This document shows, piece after piece, positions 33,040-40,948 of a stretch of 64,000 bases of DNA. Each line of letters starts with the position of its first letter. Position 1 is the first letter of the stretch. A program made the translations under genes and the position numbers. The stretch comes from a virus: IMG/VR virus record IMGVR_UViG_3300048672_000527, positions 36,770-100,769 of that record; one strand, written 5' to 3'. The notes beneath the pieces were generated by a model. It made no database searches and was not told the origin of the DNA. It was given only the letters and a program-made list of their open reading frames with translations.

Positions 33040-33761
33040 TTAGTATTTTTAAGAATGATATAATTGAATTTTTCTGTACACCTGATAAATTTGATGTGAT
33101 TCCCAAACCAATTCCTGCATTCAAGATGATTCCAGAATGGTTTAAAAAGATACAACCAACGAGTGCTGATAATCTAAGGGATCATGCAGGTGCAAAATCA
33201 ATGACTGCTAAAAAGTGTATGCCATTACTTGATGCAATGTCAACTGGATATATTATTCCATTATTTGCAGATATTAATGTGCGCACCAATAAGGATGGAT
33301 CCTTGATAGAAATTGGACCACCAAACTTGTTTGGTGATGTTATATCGTTTCACGACAAGGAGCAACTTGGGGGAAAAACATCACCAACATATCCAGGTAA
33401 TGCAATCAAATTTATTAACCACTGGGTTATTAAAACTGCTCCAGGTTATAGCACACTATTTGTTCCACCATTAAATCATATTGAACCACGATTCACGTGT
33501 CTTAGTGGTCTAGTTGATACTGATACGTATGTAAAGGAAGTTAATTTTCCGGCTATTTGGCACGCCAAAGATTATGACGGTCTTGTGACTGCTGGTACAC
33601 CATTAGTCACAGTTATACCTGTTAAAAGATCTGATTTAACAAGTGAAGCACCTGTCCGAGTGATGTCTGAAAAAGAACGTCTGAATATTATTAAGATTCA
33701 AAATCAACAAGCAACAAGACGTCATGTTTATACTAATAAATTGAGAGAACCTAGAAAATGA
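33036..33761 (+). CDS. DUF6065-like protein, paralog A (241 aa)
   Basis: The sequence IPAFKMIPEWFKKIQPTS, then KKCMPLLDAMSTGYIIPLFA, INHWVIKTAPGYSTLFVPPL and AGTPLVTVIPVKRSD fits a family I recall as DUF6065, uncharacterised proteins seen near oxygenases in phages and bacteria. It is probably beta-rich and cupin-like, but no metal site is certain. The gene overlaps the hydroxylase and paralog B by ATGA on both sides. The next gene is a clear paralog. A role in recognising or delivering the hydroxylase or glycosylation substrate is inferred from coupling only. Confidence 0.65.
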   Translation: MISIFKNDIIEFFCTPDKFDVIPKPIPAFKMIPEWFKKIQPTSADNLRDHAGAKSMTAKKCMPLLDAMSTGYIIPLFADINVRTNKDGSLIEIGPPNLFGDVISFHDKEQLGGKTSPTYPGNAIKFINHWVIKTAPGYSTLFVPPLNHIEPRFTCLSGLVDTDTYVKEVNFPAIWHAKDYDGLVTAGTPLVTVIPVKRSDLTSEAPVRVMSEKERLNIIKIQNQQATRRHVYTNKLREPRK

Positions 33762-34516
33762 GTTGGTTTAAAAAAGATACACCTAAGTTTAGATTTAAAT
33801 CATTTATTGGTGATTTTTCTGTAGCTACACCAGTGACAACTGCTAGTAGTATTCGGACACCGTGGATGAAAAAGCAAGATAAAGATCACAAGTTCCAGAA
33901 ATGTCCTGGAATGTTAGATTACGCGAATGCTGGATATATAATCACAGCACATGCTGATATTCACATTAAGGCTAATAAAGTAGCATGTAATGTTATCGTA
34001 GAATCCGCACATTTACCGCCACATGAAGGTGAAATGTTAATCCCAAGACCATTTGATTTTAAAATAGTCGAGGGACTTGCACCAATACAAGATGGTGTTG
34101 TAAAGTGGGCCGGGAAAATTCCACTACCATGGTCAGTTCAGGCTGACAAAGGTTGGAGCGGTTATACAATGCCAGCTCTAGTTCATTCTAATTTTTTAGA
34201 TAAAATCTTTGTTTATCCCGGCGTAGTTGATTATGATAATTTTCACACATTGAATTTTGTATTTTCGCCTATCAAAGAGTGTGAATTTACTATTCCAGCG
34301 GGAACTCCATTATTACAGATTATTCCATTCAAACGTGAAAAGGTTTTTGCTGCAGAGTGTGGTAAAGCTACGGAAAAGGAAAAAGATAAACACTTATTCA
34401 ATACTGCTTCACGGTTGAGTCATTATTACAGAAAATTTTTAAGTAGTAAGAAACAATACACAATGGAGTGCCCATATAAACACCGTGAAGTAGGCGGTGC
34501 AGATAATCTTGGCTAA
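33758..34516 (+). CDS. DUF6065-like protein, paralog B (252 aa)
   Basis: It shares with paralog A the order QKCPGMLDYANAGYIITAHA (compare KKCMPLLDAMSTGYIIPLFA), then GYTMPALVHSNF, YPGVVDYDNFHTLNFVF and PAGTPLLQIIPFKRE. The N-terminus differs and the C-terminus is longer, with KQYTMECPYKHREVG. The pair probably arose by tandem duplication. ATGA overlap joins it to paralog A, and a 20-nt overlap joins it to the glycosyltransferase. Function unknown. Confidence 0.62.
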   Translation: MSWFKKDTPKFRFKSFIGDFSVATPVTTASSIRTPWMKKQDKDHKFQKCPGMLDYANAGYIITAHADIHIKANKVACNVIVESAHLPPHEGEMLIPRPFDFKIVEGLAPIQDGVVKWAGKIPLPWSVQADKGWSGYTMPALVHSNFLDKIFVYPGVVDYDNFHTLNFVFSPIKECEFTIPAGTPLLQIIPFKREKVFAAECGKATEKEKDKHLFNTASRLSHYYRKFLSSKKQYTMECPYKHREVGGADNLG

Positions 34517-35456
34517 TATATACGTTAGTGTTTGTAGCTACCGTGATCCGTTATTATTCCAGACTGTTGCTAGTTTATTAAGTACAGTCTCTGGGAAACA
34601 CAATGTAGTAATTGGTATATTCGAGCAAACAGCACTTCAAGATTCTTTAGTTAAAACTCACCCCGAGTTACTAGAGAAATTTGACTGCACAGAAAATATT
34701 GAATATCAGAGTAGTATCAAGTTGGGGGTTCTTTACAAGAGAATTGATCCAGAATATTCTGATGGTGTTGGTTGGGCCCGAAATATTAACCAGCATCAAA
34801 TGGACCCGTCAATGTATGATTTCGTATATCAAGTTGACTCACACATGATATTTGATAAAAATTGGGATGATTTTCTAGTTCAAAACTATACTGCAGCAAC
34901 GGTTCTTGCCGGTCACAAAAATGTAATAATCACAAACACTTGTAAAGTATTTTGGTTTGAAACTGAACAGCTAATAGTTCAACCCACTGAACCAACTGGT
35001 GGGATGTGTAAATTTCAACACGAGTTCCCTAAAAATTGCATAGTGACCGCTACTGGTGTACATCGACCAGTGTGGCCATTAGAAGAAGCAAATCATTTAT
35101 TTGCAGGTAATTCATTTTTCCCTGTTTCTTGGGTCAATGAAGTCGGTAATGACCCGATTATGTTCTTTGATGGCGAAGAACATCTTTTGACACTCAGATC
35201 GTTTCTTGCCGGCTATAGAATGTACTTCAGTACTGAACTGTGGTCTTATCACTATAGAGATACACATAAATATATCACCAAACAGTGGCATGAACCGATT
35301 ACTTCTACATTAAGATATTGTAGGAATGTTCAGAGAAGTCAGAAAAGACTCAAAGAATATATTGATTCACGCTCTGATGATGAATTAAAACAATTTGCAG
35401 ATTATACGGGAATTGATTATAAGAACCGCATAATTTTAGATAAGGCACGAATATGA
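34497..35456 (+). CDS. GT60-like GlcNAc glycosyltransferase (PF11397 type)
   Basis: The 319-aa product starts at GTG 34497 (or TTG 34509), overlapping the previous gene. It has the GT-A entry NIYVSVCSYRDPLLFQTVAS, the block GVGWARNINQHQMD, the metal-binding DSH at about 114-116 (FVYQVDSHMIFDKNWDDFLV), and FFDGEEHLLTLRSFLAGYRM followed by YRDTHK. This is the layout of PF11397 proteins, which include the Skp1 GlcNAc transferase that glycosylates hydroxyproline in Dictyostelium. The neighbouring 2OG-Fe(II) hydroxylase would supply the hydroxyl group. Its stop overlaps a tail-fibre chaperone start (ATGA). Other GT-A families are possible, but the DSH context and GWARN block favour this one. Confidence 0.75.
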   Translation: MQIILANIYVSVCSYRDPLLFQTVASLLSTVSGKHNVVIGIFEQTALQDSLVKTHPELLEKFDCTENIEYQSSIKLGVLYKRIDPEYSDGVGWARNINQHQMDPSMYDFVYQVDSHMIFDKNWDDFLVQNYTAATVLAGHKNVIITNTCKVFWFETEQLIVQPTEPTGGMCKFQHEFPKNCIVTATGVHRPVWPLEEANHLFAGNSFFPVSWVNEVGNDPIMFFDGEEHLLTLRSFLAGYRMYFSTELWSYHYRDTHKYITKQWHEPITSTLRYCRNVQRSQKRLKEYIDSRSDDELKQFADYTGIDYKNRIILDKARI

Positions 35457-35872
35457 ATTCTAAATGGTACATCCGTTGTAATTTGAAAACAAAGACAGCA
35501 GAGAATTTCCAACAAATTCCAGAGACGTTTTTGAACATATCTGGTATGTCGGATTTGTCTGACGAAGACTTGGCTGACTTATCTTGGGCGGGTAACCCTG
35601 ATTACGGATTTCTTACGGAAGAGGCAGCAGTTGCTGCAAAGATTAAGGGTATTGATTATGTAAAGGGTGTTGGTAATGAACTTAGAATTCAACAGATTAG
35701 ACAAACTAGAGATGCTTTACTATACCAATCTGATGCGTTGGTATTGATCGACCGCTGGGAGACTTATACACCAGAAACCAAGGCAAAAATCTCCGAATAC
35801 CGTAAGGCGCTACGTGATTTAACAGACAATATCAACCCGGATAATTTCACATGGCCGACTCTAGCACCATAA
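35453..35872 (+). CDS. Tail fibre assembly chaperone-like protein (139 aa)
   Basis: The C-terminal half has RDALLYQSDALVLIDRWETY, then YRKALRDLTDNINPDNFTWP, the usual end of phage tail-fibre assembly (APC-type) proteins. Such chaperones fold or trimerise fibre tips. It overlaps the glycosyltransferase by 4 nt and the next membrane gene by 22 nt; the codons for FTWP contain that gene's ATG. Its coupling to the modification cassette suggests a shared client, the repeat-rich tail protein. The 178-aa product at 40146 ends in the same way. Confidence 0.7.
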   Translation: MNSKWYIRCNLKTKTAENFQQIPETFLNISGMSDLSDEDLADLSWAGNPDYGFLTEEAAVAAKIKGIDYVKGVGNELRIQQIRQTRDALLYQSDALVLIDRWETYTPETKAKISEYRKALRDLTDNINPDNFTWPTLAP

Positions 35873-36075
35873 TCGACGATGTCGGCGGAAGAAAATTCAT
35901 TATATCTTTACTGATAGTATTAGCTGCCACCGTTCTTTGCTGGTTTGGTAAAGTAAATGAAGGCGTGTATTCCACTATTATTATTGCAATTGCTACTCTT
36001 TATATCGGTGGTAACGTTTACCAGCATATAAATACTTCAGTAGGTACGAATACCAGTACGCAGGTAAGTAAATGA
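35851..36075 (+). CDS. Small two-helix membrane protein, holin-like candidate (74 aa)
   Basis: Two hydrophobic helices (about residues 15-32 and 38-56) are joined by a short polar turn (GKVNEGVY), with an acidic N-terminus and a polar Ser/Thr tail. Size and topology fit a class II holin or a generic membrane peptide. It starts inside the preceding chaperone gene and overlaps the next gene by 4 nt. No endolysin lies adjacent, so the holin idea is tentative. Confidence 0.5.
   Translation: MADSSTIIDDVGGRKFIISLLIVLAATVLCWFGKVNEGVYSTIIIAIATLYIGGNVYQHINTSVGTNTSTQVSK
36027..36034 (+). promoter_or_regulatory. Possible internal late promoter
   Basis: A perfect TATAAATA lies 37 nt before the ATG at 36072, but within coding sequence. 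In AT-rich DNA this 8-mer is expected several times by chance. Confidence 0.25.
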
Positions 36076-36494
36076 ATATTTTGGAGCGTTTCATCAGCAA
36101 GCTCGATGTTAGAGGGGTTATGCATTTAAGCATACTGATTACGTCGAGTTGGTTAGTGATGCTCGGATGCCTTGAGTGGATTAATATCTACATGATGGGT
36201 TTTACCCTGAATGATCACATGAATGCGCTGGTAGTTCACCCAATTAAATTCGATTACATTCAAAATTGGTTAACTATCATATGGGCAGCACATTTACCAC
36301 TTATAACAATAAAGAAACGTCCCCGCATACTGTCTCGACTGACTGCGGGAATCCTTTCAACACATTGGGTATTGTTTGCTACAACAATAACCTATTCTAC
36401 ATGGTACGATATGAGCGTTAAGGTTGTACTATGGATATTCGCGGCACTAGTCATTTTAACCAACTTCAGAGTGGAGATGGGCGATGACTTTTGA
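36072..36494 (+). CDS. Polytopic membrane protein (140 aa)
   Basis: Four hydrophobic segments are visible: about residues 17-42, 64-80, 92-108 and 115-132. Basic residues fall in the loop KKRPRILSRL. No family is recognised. ATGA overlap links it to the small membrane protein before it, and an 11-nt overlap to the membrane-anchored coiled-coil protein after it. Three consecutive membrane proteins inside a tail-fibre operon suggest a lysis or envelope function, but no catalytic partner is seen. Confidence 0.55.
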   Translation: MNILERFISKLDVRGVMHLSILITSSWLVMLGCLEWINIYMMGFTLNDHMNALVVHPIKFDYIQNWLTIIWAAHLPLITIKKRPRILSRLTAGILSTHWVLFATTITYSTWYDMSVKVVLWIFAALVILTNFRVEMGDDF

Positions 36495-36894
36495 AAATGA
36501 TAACATTGTTCTATTTGGTAGTTTAGCGGCATCTGTTCCATTACTGGTAGCAATAATATCCAAGGTTTATAAGAATGTCCGTACCGATAGTGCTTCACTA
36601 GTTGGTATACAAAGTGATGCGCAACGGATCAAGGATATGCAAGAATCTTTGCGTCTTAAGGATCAAAAGATTGATGAAAAAGATGCACTGATATCAAAGC
36701 TTGTAGAGGATAAGGTTGATCTATCTGGTAAGGTAGGTAAACTTGAAACTGAACTAGCACACGCTATGGAACAAATTGCATATTTGACTAACTTAGTTGA
36801 ATATCTGGTCAAACAAAACGGGGGAAAGATTCCTCTAGACTTGGTAATTCAAGGAGCTAAATTCCACGATATGCTTGACAGAGAAGGTGACTAA
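36484..36894 (+). CDS. Membrane-anchored coiled-coil protein, spanin-like (136 aa)
   Basis: An N-terminal hydrophobic segment (about residues 9-26, IVLFGSLAASVPLLVAII) is followed by a long charged coiled coil (about residues 45-115; LRLKDQKIDEKDALISKLVE). This topology is that of an inner-membrane spanin: anchored in the inner membrane with a periplasmic coil. No outer-membrane lipoprotein partner is embedded or adjacent, so the label is provisional. Confidence 0.5.
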   Translation: MTFENDNIVLFGSLAASVPLLVAIISKVYKNVRTDSASLVGIQSDAQRIKDMQESLRLKDQKIDEKDALISKLVEDKVDLSGKVGKLETELAHAMEQIAYLTNLVEYLVKQNGGKIPLDLVIQGAKFHDMLDREGD

Positions 36895-37565
36895 TGGCCA
36901 AAATAGTTGCCGATCGTGTCTTAGAGACAAGCACCACAACTGGCACCGGAGCCTATACACTAGCTGGAGCTATTAGCGGATTCCGTGCATTCTCAGCTGT
37001 ATGTGCCAATGCCGATACAGTTGAATACTATGCCGAGGATGTTAATGCATCTGGTATGCCTGCTGGCGGGTGGGAGGTTGGTTTAGGTACCTGGGGTACA
37101 GGTGGAGTTCTAACACGAACTACAATATACCAAAGTAGTAATGCGGGGGCTGCTGTATCTTGGACTGCAGGAACACGCCGGATTGGTTTAGTAGTTCCAG
37201 CAAAATCATTACCATATCTTGATAACACCGGAAATTTGGTATTAAGTCAAGGTGCTTTAAGAGAGAAGACCGGTACAATCACCGCTAATAACATTGATTT
37301 AAGTACCGGTAATTACTTTGCACAAACAATATCTGGTTCTACCACTTTCACGGTTTCAAATACTGCTGCATCAGGAACAATCTCAAGTTTCATTTTTGAT
37401 CTCACCAACGGTGGTTCAGCTGCTATTACTTGGTGGTCTGGCGTTAAATGGGCGGGTGGTGCTGCACCAACACTAACCGCTGCCGGGCGAGATGTTCTTG
37501 GATTCTTTACACGTGACGGCGGTACTACTTGGACGGGCCTAGTATTGGGTAAGGATGTTAAGTAA
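36894..37565 (+). CDS. Tail fibre/structural protein (223 aa)
   Basis: A beta-rich Gly/Ala/Thr protein. The first 110 residues (VADRVLETSTTTGTGAYTLA, then GTWGTGGVLTRTTIYQSSN) form a module common in phage structural proteins. The last 110 resemble the C-terminus of the product at 30830, both with a (V/I)KWAGG turn and a closing FF strand. It overlaps the spanin-like gene by 1 nt and the next fibre gene by 1 nt. Confidence 0.62.
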   Translation: MAKIVADRVLETSTTTGTGAYTLAGAISGFRAFSAVCANADTVEYYAEDVNASGMPAGGWEVGLGTWGTGGVLTRTTIYQSSNAGAAVSWTAGTRRIGLVVPAKSLPYLDNTGNLVLSQGALREKTGTITANNIDLSTGNYFAQTISGSTTFTVSNTAASGTISSFIFDLTNGGSAAITWWSGVKWAGGAAPTLTAAGRDVLGFFTRDGGTTWTGLVLGKDVK

Positions 37566-40144
37566 TGTCAGTCAACGATATTATAATGTCCGCTGCTGGC
37601 GGGTCGAGTGCAACACCATACGTTGATGATGTATTTGGTACGTATATATGGACTGCACCAAATATTAATAAAGTTCCGTCTCCGAGTGATTTAACAGATA
37701 AGATCGTTAGCTATACAATCTTACCCGATGTTAATACAACCACACCAATCGCGCATCCTCGCCCCGGTTATGCTGGCCCAATAGACATTATTCTTGCGGG
37801 CAGAAGTTCTGCAGTTAACGCTTATTGGTCACCAGATGCTCAAGGTGGAACCGACGGCTCAGGACAGGTTGCTCGTTGGACGTATACATGTTTAGGCGAC
37901 GAAACTAGCTTTAGTATCACACAAACAAACAAAGATTCTAATGCTGGGATGATGGCATTGAATATTATTGGTGGTGTGAATAATGGTAAAACTTTGTGTG
38001 TTGGTTCTGCACGAGAAGGAAATAGTTATGGTGCTTCGGCAGCTGCAAATGATTTTGTTTCTTCTTCTACACTAACTACTGCCCCGCTGCAATTCAGCGG
38101 GGCTTGTAGACCATATAATGCAACAATTTCTTATTCTGATGCTACATCATATGACCCGGCGGCCCCGGCTTCTTATGGTAATGCCGCAGTCGATTTTGTA
38201 GTAGACTCGAATTTAACAATTAGATTAAACGGTTCTACAAGCCCTGGTGGTATATGGTTTAATAAAAATAATACTGATAGTTCTTTTGGTATTGCGGTCA
38301 AGACTGCACCACCTGGTAATAACTCAGCAATAAAACTGGGTGCAGCAGTATTAATTTTCCCTGCTAAGACAACAGGTAATAAATCTTTAGTTTGGGCAAA
38401 GTGCCGTAATAACTCAGTCAATAACCAACTCTTTACATCAGTAAAAAATGGGGTTTTAGTATCTGATGGTACAGCAGCGATTGCAAACTCACCTTATTTT
38501 ATTGATGCTAACGGATTAACACTTTTTAACGGAAATGCCCAAACCAATAATATGGTGGCATGGAGTTGGAAGGCAGCTCCAAACTTTCTTGATATTGTTA
38601 CATATACCGGTAACGCGATAGCAGGTAGAGCGATATCTCACACACTGGGTTCTGTTCCCGGAATGATTATTGTTAAAAGAACTGATGTTGCCGGCGGTTA
38701 TTGGAGTGTATACCACCGTGGAACGGCATCTGGTACAGAAATGTTCCTACAAACAACTAATGCACTTAGTTCATCTGCATATTTTGGTAACGGTTCGATC
38801 GGTATTGCTCCCACTTCTACTACTTTTACTATAGCAGGTAACACAGATATAAATGCATCCGGCGGATCGTATATTGCATATCTTTTCGCACATGACACTT
38901 CTGGTAATGGTATTATTCAATGTGGCACGTTTTCTGGTGCTTCCGGAACAGTAGTTAATCTTGGGTGGGAACCACAGTGGGTTCTCTGGAAAAATTCCAC
39001 AAACATTAATAGCTGGGGTATTGCAGATATTACACGCGGTATGGCAAAAACACCACAGGCAACTGCATATCTATTGGCAAATGCAGCAAGTCAAGAAGCA
39101 GCTGCATCTGGTAATATCATCGATATTAACGCTACAGGTTTTATTGCCAATCTTGGTGCTCCTGGTGACACATATATTTATATGGCAGTGCGCAGATCAA
39201 ATAAGCCACCAACAAGTGGTACACAGGTTTACAATGCAATAGCTAGAACAGGTAATGGTATAGCTACATCCATTACCGGTGTTGGATTTGCACCAGATCT
39301 AAGTTTATCCAAATCTAGAAATAATGCATCAGGTGAAACATGGTATGATAAATTAAGAGGTAAAAATTACATAATGTGGTCCTATGTAACATCAGCAGAA
39401 AATACATCTACATCTGATGGTTTAACTTCTTTTGATATGGATGGTGTTTCTGTTGGAGCTGATGCTAGTGGAGCATGGATTAATACAAATACATGGACTT
39501 TTATAAATCATTATTTCAAACGCTCACAAAATGTTTTTGATATATTGTGCTGGACCCAGACTGTTCCCGGGGCACCATTTCAATGTCAGACTATTAATCA
39601 TAGTTTAGGTGTTACTCCAGAGTTAGTTATACATAAATCACGCTCAGGGGCTGGTGACAATTGGTATGTCACAGGTAGTATATTAGGTACAGGAAATAGA
39701 TTACTTCTGAACGGGACATATGCAATTGCAGCGAATGGTGCATCCGGTAATGCTGCATATACATCAACCACAGTGACACTACCATGTGAGCAAGGGTCCG
39801 GTGCAACATACGTGGCATATCTATTTGCATCTAAAGCAGGTATATCAAAGATCGGTAGCTATACTGGGAATGGTACAACACAAACTATCAATTGTGGGTT
39901 TACCACTGGAGCACGATTTATTATGATTAAGCTTACGGATAGTACAGGTGATTGGTATGTCTGGGACACAGTAAGAGGTATTATTGCAGCAAATGATCCT
40001 CATATTTCCTTAAATACTTCAGTTGCAGAAATAACTACAGATGATTCTATTGACCCCGATACTTCTGGTTTTATAGTTAATCAATTGTCGGCTACGAATA
40101 TTAACGTATCAGCTGGTACATACATTTACTTGGCGTTTGCATAA
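37565..40144 (+). CDS. Large tail fibre protein with repeated DUF7483-like domains (859 aa)
   Basis: Several tandem units follow the pattern FDILCW/YTGNA, INHSLG, PELVIHKSR or PGMIIVKR, GDNWYV or GYWSVYH, then YVAYLFA. They occur at about residues 325-440, 450-535, 540-660, 660-760 and 765-855. This is the DUF7483-like repeat of fibre proteins in marine phages. Repeats of this sort commonly make up the receptor-binding shaft or tip. The N-terminal 300 residues are a different beta-rich region. A chaperone-like gene follows at 40146. Confidence 0.7.
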   Translation: MSVNDIIMSAAGGSSATPYVDDVFGTYIWTAPNINKVPSPSDLTDKIVSYTILPDVNTTTPIAHPRPGYAGPIDIILAGRSSAVNAYWSPDAQGGTDGSGQVARWTYTCLGDETSFSITQTNKDSNAGMMALNIIGGVNNGKTLCVGSAREGNSYGASAAANDFVSSSTLTTAPLQFSGACRPYNATISYSDATSYDPAAPASYGNAAVDFVVDSNLTIRLNGSTSPGGIWFNKNNTDSSFGIAVKTAPPGNNSAIKLGAAVLIFPAKTTGNKSLVWAKCRNNSVNNQLFTSVKNGVLVSDGTAAIANSPYFIDANGLTLFNGNAQTNNMVAWSWKAAPNFLDIVTYTGNAIAGRAISHTLGSVPGMIIVKRTDVAGGYWSVYHRGTASGTEMFLQTTNALSSSAYFGNGSIGIAPTSTTFTIAGNTDINASGGSYIAYLFAHDTSGNGIIQCGTFSGASGTVVNLGWEPQWVLWKNSTNINSWGIADITRGMAKTPQATAYLLANAASQEAAASGNIIDINATGFIANLGAPGDTYIYMAVRRSNKPPTSGTQVYNAIARTGNGIATSITGVGFAPDLSLSKSRNNASGETWYDKLRGKNYIMWSYVTSAENTSTSDGLTSFDMDGVSVGADASGAWINTNTWTFINHYFKRSQNVFDILCWTQTVPGAPFQCQTINHSLGVTPELVIHKSRSGAGDNWYVTGSILGTGNRLLLNGTYAIAANGASGNAAYTSTTVTLPCEQGSGATYVAYLFASKAGISKIGSYTGNGTTQTINCGFTTGARFIMIKLTDSTGDWYVWDTVRGIIAANDPHISLNTSVAEITTDDSIDPDTSGFIVNQLSATNINVSAGTYIYLAFA

Positions 40145-40145
40145 C

Positions 40146-40682
40146 ATGTACATTAATACAGAAACTTACGAATATCCAATCACAGAACAACAGATACGCG
40201 AGCTGATGCCTAATGTATCATTCCCGGAAGGTTTACCACCATATCCGTACGCATGGGTTTATCCTGCGCCAAAACCAACAATCAATCCATTAACAGAGCG
40301 TATTGTGGAAGGCACCCCGATTAAAACCGGTAAAGGTTGGTTTGAGGAAACTTGGAATATCGAGCAACTAGACAACGATAGTATTACTGCAAACTATGTA
40401 CAAGCAGCACAGAGATTGCAGAGAGAAATAGAATTGGCCATGGACACGCACTTTGATGCCAAGGCAGCAGAACGTCGTTATACAAATCGTTGGACATGCG
40501 CAACGAGAGCTGGTTATCCGGGGCCATTTCAAGCCGAGTGTTTGGCGTTTGCTACGTGGATGGACACATGTAATGAATTAGCATATACAACACTTAAAGA
40601 CATTCAAAACGGAGTTCGACCTATGTTTGAATCCGTAGAAGAAGCATTAGCAATATTACCGAGTTTCACATGGCCAGAATAA
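40146..40682 (+). CDS. Tail fibre assembly chaperone-like protein (178 aa)
   Basis: The protein has a short N-terminal beta part (MYINTETYEYPITEQQIREL, then YAWVYPAPKPTINPLTERIV). A helical region follows (VQAAQRLQREIELAMDTHFD, then YTNRWTCATRAGYPGPFQAE). The end ESVEEALAILPSFTWPE is chaperone-like. It follows the large fibre gene and is likely its folding or tip-assembly chaperone. ATG 40146 was preferred to the TTG at 40137. Like the gene at 35453, it ends in FTWP with the next membrane gene's ATG inside those codons. Confidence 0.65.
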   Translation: MYINTETYEYPITEQQIRELMPNVSFPEGLPPYPYAWVYPAPKPTINPLTERIVEGTPIKTGKGWFEETWNIEQLDNDSITANYVQAAQRLQREIELAMDTHFDAKAAERRYTNRWTCATRAGYPGPFQAECLAFATWMDTCNELAYTTLKDIQNGVRPMFESVEEALAILPSFTWPE

Positions 40683-40933
40683 ATATTAAGGGACGTCTAT
40701 TCACATTACTATATGGTTTAGACTGTTTTCTATTTGTCATCTGTACGCTTGGCGCCGCCCATATTGGCGAGAGTTTTAGTAGCGCAGCATGGCGTGCAGA
40801 ACTAAATGGTATGTTTTACGGTAAGGTCAGACCGTTAATTGATTCTCTATTTTTTGTGTGTTTTGGTATTATCGACCACTGTCAACACGCATATGAAACT
40901 GCAAAATATGACCTACCAGCAGATATGCGTTAA
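40670..40933 (+). CDS. Small membrane protein (87 aa)
   Basis: Two hydrophobic segments (about residues 10-30 and 55-70) flank a polar stretch (GESFSSAAWRAELNGMFYGK). It starts inside the preceding chaperone gene, exactly as the membrane gene at 35851 does, although the two membrane proteins are not obviously homologous. Function unknown. Confidence 0.55.
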   Translation: MARINIKGRLFTLLYGLDCFLFVICTLGAAHIGESFSSAAWRAELNGMFYGKVRPLIDSLFFVCFGIIDHCQHAYETAKYDLPADMR

Positions 40934-40948
40934 TTAGGAGATTAGACT

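Noticed and set aside
35270-35282. ACATAAATATA inside the glycosyltransferase gene as a late promoter
   Set aside because: One mismatch, located in coding sequence with no gene start in range; such matches are frequent in AT-rich DNA.
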